DNA from: CAWBRT01 sp050015355 | GTDB lineage: Bacteria > Acidobacteriota > Terriglobia > Terriglobales > Acidobacteriaceae | NCBI GenBank assembly: GCA_050015355.1 | Contig: JBEKBO010000052.1 | Location: forward strand, 1-28,345 | DNA length: 28,345 nucleotides | Direction: 5' to 3' | Part shown: piece after piece, positions 7,746-13,741 of the stretch | Layout of the letters: every line of letters begins with the position of its first letter | Position numbering within the stretch: the first letter of the stretch is position 1 | The notes under the pieces: generated by a model | Told to the model about the DNA's origin: nothing | The model's database searches: none | What the model saw: only the letters and a program-made list of their open reading frames with translations | Translations under genes and position numbers: made by a program

Positions 7746-7764
7746 TCTCTCTGAGCGACTTTTT
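7732..7764 (+). terminator. Terminator overlapping the stop of the 364-aa gene
   Basis: AAAAGTCGC (7732-7740) pairs with GCGACTTTT (7755-7763) around a 14-base loop, and the distal arm ends in a run of five T. The stop codon (7743-7745) lies in the loop. Confidence 0.55.
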
Positions 7765-7856
7765 AGACCAACAATCAGCGTAACGCGTAATAGCTCTTAA
7801 CTCCGCATAAACACTGCTCGAATCGCTAGTCTCCAACTCTCCATAGCCGATCTTCG

Positions 7857-7885
7857 TTGACGCGCATTATTAGCATTCATATTCT
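7857..7885 (+). promoter_or_regulatory. Sigma-70-type promoter for the element's regulatory genes
   Basis: TTGACG (7857-7862), a 17-base spacer, then TATTCT (7880-7885). Transcription would start near 7892, about 65 bases before the 76-aa gene and just upstream of the palindrome at 7900-7910. Confidence 0.5.
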
Positions 7886-7899
7886 GTGCTCATCATGTA

Positions 7900-7910
7900 G
7901 TGCTGAGCAC
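7900..7910. promoter_or_regulatory. Operator-like palindrome GTGCTGAGCAC
   Basis: GTGCT and AGCAC flank a central G as an exact inverted repeat. Related half-sites occur on both sides (GTGCTCA at 7887, CGCTCAG at 7911). It lies 8-18 bases after the predicted transcription start, a position suited to repression. The binding protein is unknown. Confidence 0.4.
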
Positions 7911-7955
7911 CGCTCAGGATAATCAAACGAGCCAACAAGCGAAAAAGGAGGCGAA

Positions 7956-8186
7956 ATGCCTACCACGATTCGCAGGTGTTTCCCGGTGTTTGGGAAGCTC
8001 CAACATAGAAGCGGCGCGCCTCTCGGATGGATCAGTGAGGACCGAGCGGAATGGATGGTGACAATCGGCGCTGCCAGGTTCTTTCGGCACCACGAGTTGC
8101 GCGGCGCGTTGGAACTAACAAATCACAAGCTGTTCAACATACAAATCAAGCACGGTGGTTACACTGTCGGGCCGCTGGGCCATTAA
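7956..8186 (+). CDS. Small hypothetical protein (76 aa)
   Basis: The gene is supported mainly by an ideal ribosome site (AAAAAGGAGG, four bases before the ATG) and its place behind a promoter and operator-like palindrome. The 76-residue product has no signal peptide or membrane segment. It contains alternating hydrophobic strands (WISEDRAEWMVTIGAARFF, NIQIKHGGYTVGP) that could form a small beta sheet. No family is recognised. It is followed 60 bp later by the excisionase-like gene in the same direction and probably shares its transcript. Confidence 0.7.
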   Translation: MPTTIRRCFPVFGKLQHRSGAPLGWISEDRAEWMVTIGAARFFRHHELRGALELTNHKLFNIQIKHGGYTVGPLGH

Positions 8187-8246
8187 CACAGCACTCAGCG
8201 CGCGGGGCCAATTCACAGCAACAGAGCACTTAGGAGTAGGAGGAGC

Positions 8247-8438
8247 ATGATGTCTACATGTATCGATGATCTGAGCGCCATTGACGCCGCTCGTCGCCTG
8301 GGAATTGATCTCAACCGCCTGTACGTCTTGCTGCGGCTTGGCAGAATCGGCGGTCAGAAGGTCAACGGTGAATGGCGGGTGCAGGCCAGTGCGGTAGAAC
8401 AACGCCTGCAGGTGCGTCAAAGGGCTGCCACTGTGTAA
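8247..8438 (+). CDS. Excisionase-like helix-turn-helix protein
   Basis: A 63-residue protein (or 62 from the second ATG) preceded by TAGGAGTAGGAGG. The sequence DAARRLGIDLNRLYVLLRLGRIGG followed by GEWRVQASAVEQRL matches the MerR-like winged helix-turn-helix of the excisionase/AlpA type: recognition helix, a wing with G-x-WRV, and a final helix. In integrative elements such proteins direct excision by the integrase or activate its gene. The integrase here is at 11202-12389 in the same direction. A terminator follows 20 bp after the stop. Confidence 0.75.
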   Translation: MMSTCIDDLSAIDAARRLGIDLNRLYVLLRLGRIGGQKVNGEWRVQASAVEQRLQVRQRAATV

Positions 8439-8459
8439 CAGGGACCGGGTCGGTTCTTC

Positions 8460-8489
8460 AAGGTCGCCACGCCGCGACCTTTTTCTTTT
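8460..8489 (+). terminator. Rho-independent terminator after the excisionase-like gene
   Basis: AAGGTCGC (8460-8467) pairs with GCGACCTT (8474-8481) around a 6-base loop, followed by TTTTCTTTT to 8489. Confidence 0.85.
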
Positions 8490-8541
8490 GGCAAAAAACA
8501 TAGCGCACCGGATCAGGATGCGCTGGAAGGGAAACCTCTAA

Positions 8542-8838
8542 TTGACGAACAAATCATATCCCGAACCTCAGCAGACTGCAACAGAGTCGCTCGGTCTCTG
8601 CGGGCGCCGTATCCTCCAACTACTCCTGCGACACAAGTTCAACTGGGTGGGAACCGCCCGTCTTGCCCGAATTTCCCTGAAATATCGGGCTTACTTGAAA
8701 GAGTTCCGCGCTAAGGGATACGTCATTGAGAGCAAAAACATCCTCGTCAACGGCCAGGTCCGTTCGTTTTTCCAGTTGACTCGTTCACCCAACGACCCGG
8801 TGTCGGCAAGTCCCGACGTAGCTGGGGGTGTGCGGTGA
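8542..8838 (+). CDS. Winged-helix DNA-binding protein, first of a pair
   Basis: A 98-residue protein beginning with TTG at 8542; there is no ATG in the frame and the ribosome site (GGAAGGG, about 11 bases away) is imperfect. The core CGRRILQLLLRHKFNWVGTARLARISLKYRAYLKEFRAKGYVIES...SFFQLT has the helix, helix, recognition helix and two-strand wing of a winged helix domain of the phage helix-turn-helix type. Its stop overlaps the GTG start of the next gene (GTGA), and the two proteins share the same fold pattern at low identity. Likely regulators or replication accessory factors of the element. Confidence 0.65.
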   Translation: MTNKSYPEPQQTATESLGLCGRRILQLLLRHKFNWVGTARLARISLKYRAYLKEFRAKGYVIESKNILVNGQVRSFFQLTRSPNDPVSASPDVAGGVR

Positions 8839-9128
8839 GGCCAGAGCGCGACCTTCCAACATACCAGGCAAGCACAAGGCCAAAGCGCACGAGTCTAGAG
8901 CGGCGCCCGACGCAGGAAGAAAGAATCTTGAACCTTTTGGTCGAGGCGTACCCGCGTTGGGTTGAATTGCCCGAGATTCTACGCTTGGGTATCTCCCAAT
9001 ACAGCGCACGGATTTGGACACTCAGGCACGAGCGCGGCTATGACATTGAAAACGAGGTGGTCATCCTGCCTGATAAACGCAGGGGCGGCCGGTTCCGTCT
9101 AACCTCGCTTGCCCCGGAGAGCAAATAA
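8835..9128 (+). CDS. Winged-helix DNA-binding protein, second of a pair
   Basis: A 97-residue protein starting at GTG 8835, coupled by a 4-base overlap to the gene before it, and its stop shares bases with the ATG of the replication gene (ATAATG). The sequence EERILNLLVEAYPRWVELPEILRLGISQYSARIWTLRHERGYDIENEV...GGRFRLTSL is a typical small winged helix: helix, helix, recognition helix (SQYSARIWTLRHE), then a wing with GGRFRL. The first 30 residues are basic and probably flexible. Position immediately before the initiator gene suggests a role in controlling or helping replication. Confidence 0.72.
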   Translation: MRPERDLPTYQASTRPKRTSLERRPTQEERILNLLVEAYPRWVELPEILRLGISQYSARIWTLRHERGYDIENEVVILPDKRRGGRFRLTSLAPESK

Positions 9129-9447
9129 TGCCTGCGACTGCCACACCTACCGCAGCAGCGCCGGCAGAGCGGCCCGTTGTCTTCGCTGTGCGCGATCTGC
9201 CGATAGAGGCGTTCGGTGGAGAGCACGGCCGGCAGACTCGCAAGTTTGTGCTGCTGGCGCTGGCCACACACGCCAATTCTGACGGAACACGCTGCTATCC
9301 AAGTACCGCTACCCTTGCACGAGAATGCGGACTTGCGTCCGTGGAACGCAAATGGTGATTGCGTGGCTGCGGGACGCCGGCCTTCTCAGGGTTGGCCTTC
9401 AGATGGGTCCGCACAAGACAAACTCTTACACGATCGTAATTCCCGAA

Positions 9448-9574
9448 GGGGTGAACGCCAGCGTTCAGGATGAACACCAGCGTTCAGGGGTGAACGGAGA
9501 TATTGAAGGGGTGAACTCTACAGTTCACCGGGGGGGGTGAACGGAGCGCCGATAGGGGTGAACGCCAGCGTTCA
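9448..9574. repeat. Six dyad-symmetric iterons inside the initiator gene (candidate origin)
   Basis: Units starting with GGGG-TGAAC recur at 9452, 9471, 9491, 9512, 9538 and 9559, spaced 19, 20, 21, 26 and 21 bp. The first and last are identical, TGAACGCCAGCGTTCA, a 7-bp inverted repeat around CA. The second (TGAACACCAGCGTTCA) and fourth (TGAACTCTACAGTTCA) keep the outer dyad. The third and fifth keep only the left half. Iterons with internal dyads inside the initiator gene are the arrangement of the lambda O/ori system. Four copies of ACCTACCA follow at 9579-9620. Confidence 0.7.
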
Positions 9575-9578
9575 TACA

Positions 9579-9620
9579 ACCTACCAAGACCTACCAATGA
9601 CCTACCAGAGACACCTACCA
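9579..9620. repeat. Four direct repeats of ACCTACCA
   Basis: Exact copies lie at 9579-9586, 9589-9596, 9600-9607 and 9613-9620, spaced 10, 11 and 13 bp, about one helical turn each. They directly follow the iteron cluster and lie in the initiator coding region. Confidence 0.6.
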
Positions 9621-9954
9621 GGGCGCGCAAAGGCGGCGCGCACGCTCCTCAGAATCGAGGCACGGCCCTTCCGATTGATTTTGCAGTTACAGAAGAACAC
9701 CGCACGTTCTGTTCTGCTCAAGGATTGCCGTCGCCAGATAAAGAAATCGAAAAGTTTCGCGATTACTGGAATGCACTGCCGGGAGCAAGGGGCCGGAAAT
9801 CGGACTGGAATGCAACATTCCGTAACTGGCTACGTAAAGCAGCCGAATACCGTGGCAACGGCCACGGTGCAAAGCGAACGGTACGGCGGGACATAAGCAA
9901 GGCTGATTACTCCAAAGGGTGTGAGCTTGCGGCGGCAAGCGGGGTTGGTGGATT

Positions 9955-10782
9955 TTGAGGTGGGTTTTGAGCGAGATAAAAACATGCACGAAGACGTGCC
10001 CGAAGCATGGCGAGTATGAGGCGCGGACTTGCTGGATTGAAAGACGCAGCCTTGTGCCCCTGGAGAGCTGGACCGGCTGTCCTGCCTGTATCGAGGAAGA
10101 GAACCGAGAGTGCGAGGCCGAAGAAAAAAGGGCCCGCATTGCTGAGTTGCTAGAGGTCGCGGATATTCCGGCGCGCTTTGCCAGCAAGTCCTTTGGAGAT
10201 TTTCACGCCGCGACTAAGCAGCAAAAGGCGATTCTGCGCGTCGCCGAGAGCTACGCCGCGGAATTTGAAGCGAACCTAAAAGCGTGTCGCTGCCTTGTTT
10301 TTCTAGGTGGCGTGGGAACCGGGAAAACGCATCTCGGCTGCGCTATCGCCCAGGCCGTTGTCGGGTTGGATCACGAGGCGCGATACACTACGGCGCTCGA
10401 TTTTATTCGCGCGGTTCGCCAAACCTGGCACCGCGGAGCGGCCCACGATGAGGCGCACATTCTCAAGGGATATTGCAGGCCCGATTTACTGATTGTCGAT
10501 GAAATCGGAGTTTCTTTTGGGAGTGACTCAGAGCTCACACAGTTAACCGATTTGCTGGACATGAGATATCGCGAGCTGCGGCCATCCATTGTCATTTCGA
10601 ACTGTGACGTTGAGGGTCTAAAGCGGTTCCTGGGCGAACGCGTCATAGACCGCCTTCGTGAGAATGGCGGCCAAGTGTGCGTCTTTGATTGGGGGAGTTT
10701 TCGCTCGAGGGCCCCCGCGGTTCTCACCGTCCCGGGCCGTTCTGGAACAGTCGAAGCAGCGAAGGGAGAGAAGGTCCAATGA
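9955..10782 (+). CDS. DnaC-like helicase-loader ATPase
   Basis: A 275-residue AAA+ protein of the DnaC/IstB type. Walker A is GGVGTGKT (residues 118-125), Walker B LLIVDE (178-183), sensor 1 VISNCD (around 213-217) and an arginine-bearing motif ERVIDRLRENGG (228-239). The N terminus has cysteines C11, C15, C26 and CPAC (42-45), probably a zinc site, as in several phage loaders. Its job would be to load the host DnaB helicase at an origin bound by the initiator, here the gene immediately before it. The TTG start at 9955 overlaps the initiator stop by four bases; a second TTG at 9967 with GAGGTGGG upstream is an alternative. IstB partners of transposases look similar, but no IstA-like transposase is present and the context is replicative. 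Confidence 0.9.
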   Translation: MRWVLSEIKTCTKTCPKHGEYEARTCWIERRSLVPLESWTGCPACIEEENRECEAEEKRARIAELLEVADIPARFASKSFGDFHAATKQQKAILRVAESYAAEFEANLKACRCLVFLGGVGTGKTHLGCAIAQAVVGLDHEARYTTALDFIRAVRQTWHRGAAHDEAHILKGYCRPDLLIVDEIGVSFGSDSELTQLTDLLDMRYRELRPSIVISNCDVEGLKRFLGERVIDRLRENGGQVCVFDWGSFRSRAPAVLTVPGRSGTVEAAKGEKVQ

Positions 10783-11009
10783 ACGCGATTGAGACGCTTT
10801 TCCCGATCGGCAGCAAGGTATTGCTGCGATATAGCGGCTCAAGCGAAATTGGGCAGGTTGTCGGCCATGAACCCGGTCGCGTGCTTGTGCACTGGCCCCT
10901 ATGGGCTCGCACTGGGTGCTATATGACGTCATCTCTGATGCTCGCAGAGGTCGAGGGAACGGCGGGGCAAGAGGCCGCTACGAAACCCAGGCACCAGCGA
11001 CCCCTGTAA
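10779..11009 (+). CDS. Small hypothetical protein (76 aa)
   Basis: The ATG at 10779 overlaps the helicase-loader stop (ATGA) and has GAAGG five bases upstream, so it is translationally coupled; the frame extends to 10689 but that portion only shadows the loader gene. The sequence FPIGSKVLLRYSGSSEIGQVVGHEPGRVLVHWPLWARTGCY has the short-strand rhythm of a small SH3-like/KOW-like barrel, followed by a disordered tail. No family is recognised. Similar short barrel-like proteins occur between replication and integration genes in mobile elements; function unknown. Confidence 0.65.
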   Translation: MNAIETLFPIGSKVLLRYSGSSEIGQVVGHEPGRVLVHWPLWARTGCYMTSSLMLAEVEGTAGQEAATKPRHQRPL

Positions 11010-11201
11010 GCGATTGAGTCCGGGAGGGCGGATCGGGCAGAAACAGCAGCTACGAAAGCAATGTTTTCAGAGCGGTAAAGAGAAACAGCGAACACAATGG
11101 CAAGCCTCGGACAAAACGTGATGATAGACGCCCCGGAACGGCGTACTATTCTCGCCGAGGCAGAATCCGGCAAGCCCTTTCCTGTGGAGGATTACGGGAA
11201 A

Positions 11202-12389
11202 ATGGCTCGCCGACGTTATCAACAGGGCACTCTGAAGCTGATTGGCAAGCGCCTGAAGAAATGGCAGGCGCGCTGGCGCGAGGACGTGGTAACGCCCGAT
11301 GGCCAGATCAAGCGCGTGCGGAAGAATGAGATCCTCGGCACGCTGAAGGAATATCCCACACGGCGGCTGGCGGAACGGGAGTTGGAACGCCGTTTGTCGC
11401 CGATCAACAGGCTCGACTACCGGCCGAAGCGCAGTTCCACGTTTGCTGAGTTCGCGGAGTTGTGGCAGACACGGGTAGCCAGCCAGTACAAACCCAGTAT
11501 GCGGGCGACCGTGAAATCACATCTGAAGACGCATTTGGTTCCCAAACTCGGGGGCAGACTCGTCGGCGCCATTGATGCGTTTGAGATTCAGGATTTCGTT
11601 TCCAGCATCCGTGTCCGAACGAGCAAGAAGGCAAAGGCGGTGCTGCCCCCGAGCGGTAAGACAGTGAAGAACCTTGTCTCTACGCTCAGCCTGATGCACG
11701 CCTCGGCGGTTGCCTGGAATCTCACTGACCGGGATTGGTTCACCGGTTTGGTTCTACCGGAATGGATCAAGCCCGAAGCACGTCATTTCACACTGGAGGA
11801 AGCACGCCGTGTAATCACTTCAGCAGAGGAACCGTTCAAAAGCTTTTTCTGGACCATCGCGGAAACCGGCATCCGACTGGGCGAGGCCTGCGCGTTGCGG
11901 CCCCGTGATTTCCGGTTGGATCTCGGTGTGGTGGTGATTCGCTGGAGCGCATGGCGTTCCGTTCATGTTGACAGCACCAAGGGCAAACGACCCCGCATCT
12001 TTGATCTCTCGTCAGACTTGGCCGACCACCTGCGGACCTTCATGGCCGGCAAGGGCTCGGACGAGTTCTTGTTTCAGCGGGAAGATGGGACCGCATGGCA
12101 AGGAGATCATGTGGTGCGCGATCACCTGAAGCCGCTGCTGCAACGGCTCGGAATCAACGTGGCTGGCGCCCACGCATTCCGGCATCTCAATGCGTCGCTG
12201 ATGGATCAGCTCCGGACTCCCGACAAGGTCCGCCAGGAGCGTCTGGGCCACCTTGATTTCAACGACGTAACACTCAACATCTACAGCCACGCCGAATCGC
12301 GCGACCACCGCGCCGTAGCTGATCAGCTCGGTAAGATGCTCGCGCCGACGGCACTGGCAGGAATGCCGACAGCCGGCAGGACAATGTAG
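11202..12389 (+). CDS. Tyrosine-recombinase integrase of the element
   Basis: I prefer the ATG at 11202 (395 residues) because the protein then begins MARRRYQQGTLKL, a start I associate with acidobacterial integrases; a start at 11097 would add 35 residues and cannot be excluded, and neither ribosome site is strong. An N-terminal basic arm-binding region (to about 75) is followed by a SAM-like core-binding domain (FAEFAELWQTRVASQYKPSMRATVKSHLKTHLVPKLG) and the catalytic domain: R in TGIRLGEACAL, HAFRHLN for HxxR, RLGH for the second His, and the tyrosine in NIYSHAE. The domain order is that of phage and island integrases that use tRNA genes. A 3'-tRNA-like fragment lies 98 bp after the stop, the expected place for the attachment site. 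Confidence 0.92.
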   Translation: MARRRYQQGTLKLIGKRLKKWQARWREDVVTPDGQIKRVRKNEILGTLKEYPTRRLAERELERRLSPINRLDYRPKRSSTFAEFAELWQTRVASQYKPSMRATVKSHLKTHLVPKLGGRLVGAIDAFEIQDFVSSIRVRTSKKAKAVLPPSGKTVKNLVSTLSLMHASAVAWNLTDRDWFTGLVLPEWIKPEARHFTLEEARRVITSAEEPFKSFFWTIAETGIRLGEACALRPRDFRLDLGVVVIRWSAWRSVHVDSTKGKRPRIFDLSSDLADHLRTFMAGKGSDEFLFQREDGTAWQGDHVVRDHLKPLLQRLGINVAGAHAFRHLNASLMDQLRTPDKVRQERLGHLDFNDVTLNIYSHAESRDHRAVADQLGKMLAPTALAGMPTAGRTM

Positions 12390-12487
12390 ATAAAACTTTG
12401 GACCGTTTTGGACCCAAGTTGCCAGTATGCAGGAACGTAAGCAGTTGAAATCACGGGTAGATAGAGGCCAGCAGGAGAGCGACTGTC

Positions 12488-12514
12488 GTGGGTTCGAATC
12501 CCACCACCACCCCA
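12488..12514 (+). other. 3'-tRNA-like fragment, candidate attachment site
   Basis: GTGGG-TTCGAAT-CCCAC (12488-12504) is a perfect T arm, followed by CACCACC (12505-12511), which suits the 3' strand of an acceptor stem, then CCA-like bases. The 5' half of a tRNA is absent: no GGTGGTG lies 60-90 bases upstream. Such a remnant next to an integrase gene marks one end of an element inserted in the 3' end of a tRNA or tmRNA gene. The intact gene should be on the left junction, which I do not find in this window. Confidence 0.55.
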
Positions 12515-12609
12515 ACTCCCTTCTGATTCTGCGCGGTTAGCCCTGTACAGTCACAGTTTTTTGCCTCCTGAATTGCTGGCGCCACAAGATCGCCCGGTCA
12601 GTCGCGGCG

Positions 12610-13200
12610 TTAAGAAATCCAATCGTGGCAGGACCGTTTTGTCGGTTGCCATTTATCCCCGATCTTTTCCAGCACCAGCGTGGCCCCATGCCCACAGAGG
12701 CCGCCGCAAACGAATCGAAAGCGCATCACTGCATAGTGGTGTTCTTTGTCGAACGCAATCTCCGAAATTTCAAGCAGCCCGGAAGCAAATGCGGCGCTGA
12801 CTGCGTCCTTTACCGGTCTACCTTCCGCCATCGTGCGGCTTGGATCGTTCTTCCGGATCTGGGCGGTCTGCTGATCGGCATCGACCAACCTGTATTTCTT
12901 GCTGTCAATCGCCTCAGGAGCAATCGCATGGACGGTACTATTAGTCTCCGCCAGATTTTCCAGCTTGGTTCCGCTCAAACAATCATCCGCGTCTTGGTTG
13001 CTCAAATTCAGCGCGATGGTTTGGTTTCCCAGGTTAACGATTCCCCGGGCGCCGTTGTTGTACGTGCTTAGAAAAACGTTATAGATAGCAATCTGTTCGG
13101 GCGTCAGGGGGGACTTGTTGACTGTAACTTTGCTGGCATCGGACCCTGCCGCGCAAGACGCCGCGAGCAAGAGCACGAGTCCGCCTAGGATTGTCTTCAC
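12610..13200 (-). CDS. Putative lipoprotein, unknown function
   Basis: A 196-residue protein with a short lysine N terminus, a hydrophobic stretch and a lipobox-like LAASC (Cys16), so it is probably exported and lipid-anchored. The mature part is hydrophilic with a C-terminal beta-rich block (HHYAVMRFRFVCGGLCGHGATLVLEKIGDKWQPTKRSC). Cysteines near 70 and at the CGGLCGH region and the end could form disulfides. The GDKW ending with a strand before it resembles small secreted proteins of acidobacteria. No function can be named. The ATG at 13200 lies 32 bp after the upstream membrane protein's stop, so the two are probably co-transcribed. Confidence 0.75.
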   Translation of the reverse strand: MKTILGGLVLLLAASCAAGSDASKVTVNKSPLTPEQIAIYNVFLSTYNNGARGIVNLGNQTIALNLSNQDADDCLSGTKLENLAETNSTVHAIAPEAIDSKKYRLVDADQQTAQIRKNDPSRTMAEGRPVKDAVSAAFASGLLEISEIAFDKEHHYAVMRFRFVCGGLCGHGATLVLEKIGDKWQPTKRSCHDWIS

Positions 13201-13232
13201 TAAGAATCTCCTTTCCGAGCCTGTTTGCAGGG

Positions 13233-13691
13233 TTACACCACGTTACGGCCGTAGCGCCTCAAGCGATAGAAACAGTGAATTCCAACAATCAGCGGGCCGA
13301 GCAGCATCCAGTCCATAAACAGTTGCTCAGGATCGAAGTTGCGGATCGTCATGACCCCATAAGCTACCAGGACCGGAACATCCACCAGAATTCCAGCGCA
13401 GCCAAACAGAATCGCAATGCGCTTAAGCCGTGGTCTTCGACACAGCCCGGCTGGCCCCAGCAGCACCCCTGTCCATAGACCCAGAAATCCCATGGTAGTC
13501 GCGATCGCAATTGCGATAAACGGGAAGAAAACCCTAAGCACGCTCACGGGATATCTCATAACATCGGAGCGATACGAGACACCGAGCGAGAAAAACCACA
13601 CTACCGAGGCGAGCGCAAAAACAGTTCCAGGAAGGGCGCCGACAACGGCCTCAATCACCCACAGCACTTGATGGAGCCGGGTCCGGTTCAT
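13233..13691 (-). CDS. Small integral membrane protein, hypothetical
   Basis: A 152-residue protein with four predicted membrane helices: about 9-36 (VLWVIEAVVGALPGTVFALASVVWFF), 52-80 (VFFPFIAIAIATTMGFLGLWTGVLL), 90-112 (IAILFGCAGILVDVPVLVAYGVM) and 124-141 (DWMLLGPLIVGIHCFY). Short basic loops (CRRPRLKR, RLRRYGR) favour a cytoplasmic location for the loop between helices 2 and 3 and the C terminus. The ATG at 13691 has AGGAGGT upstream (GAACAGGAGGTCGATG), a strong site. It precedes the lipoprotein gene. No family recognised. Confidence 0.75.
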   Translation of the reverse strand: MNRTRLHQVLWVIEAVVGALPGTVFALASVVWFFSLGVSYRSDVMRYPVSVLRVFFPFIAIAIATTMGFLGLWTGVLLGPAGLCRRPRLKRIAILFGCAGILVDVPVLVAYGVMTIRNFDPEQLFMDWMLLGPLIVGIHCFYRLRRYGRNVV

Positions 13692-13741
13692 CGACCTCCT
13701 GTTCGACGCTGAAACGCCGTCCAGCCGCGATTGGCAAGTCT

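Larger units (their letters stand above)
9128..9958 (+). pseudogene. Replication initiator (lambda-O-like), frameshifted
   Basis: Three frames together make one protein. From 9128 the first frame gives a helix-turn-helix region (KFVLLALATHANSDGTRCYPSTATLARECGL) ending at TGA 9356. The next frame continues the same domain (VIAWLRDAGLLRVGLQMGPHKTNSYTIVIP) to a stop at 9538. A switch at an eight-G run (9530-9537) returns to the first frame, which reads on as PIDFAVTEEHRTFCSAQGLPSPDKEI and ends with KFRDYWNALPGARGRKSDWNATFRNWLRKAAEY, a typical C-terminal block of phage replication proteins. Restoring the frame needs one added base near 9345 and one G removed from the run. The HTH_36-type domain, the internal repeats at 9448-9574 and the helicase-loader gene directly downstream support an initiator that binds its own origin. 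Real decay, slippage at the G run, or assembly error are all possible. Confidence 0.75.

Noticed and set aside
9955..10782. IstB transposition helper
   Set aside because: The fold is similar, but there is no IstA-like transposase and the gene follows a replication initiator.
12012..12515. Minus-strand 167-aa frame beginning MGWWWDSNPR
   Set aside because: It is antisense to the integrase, and its first residues are the reverse translation of the tRNA-like fragment, a common false gene.
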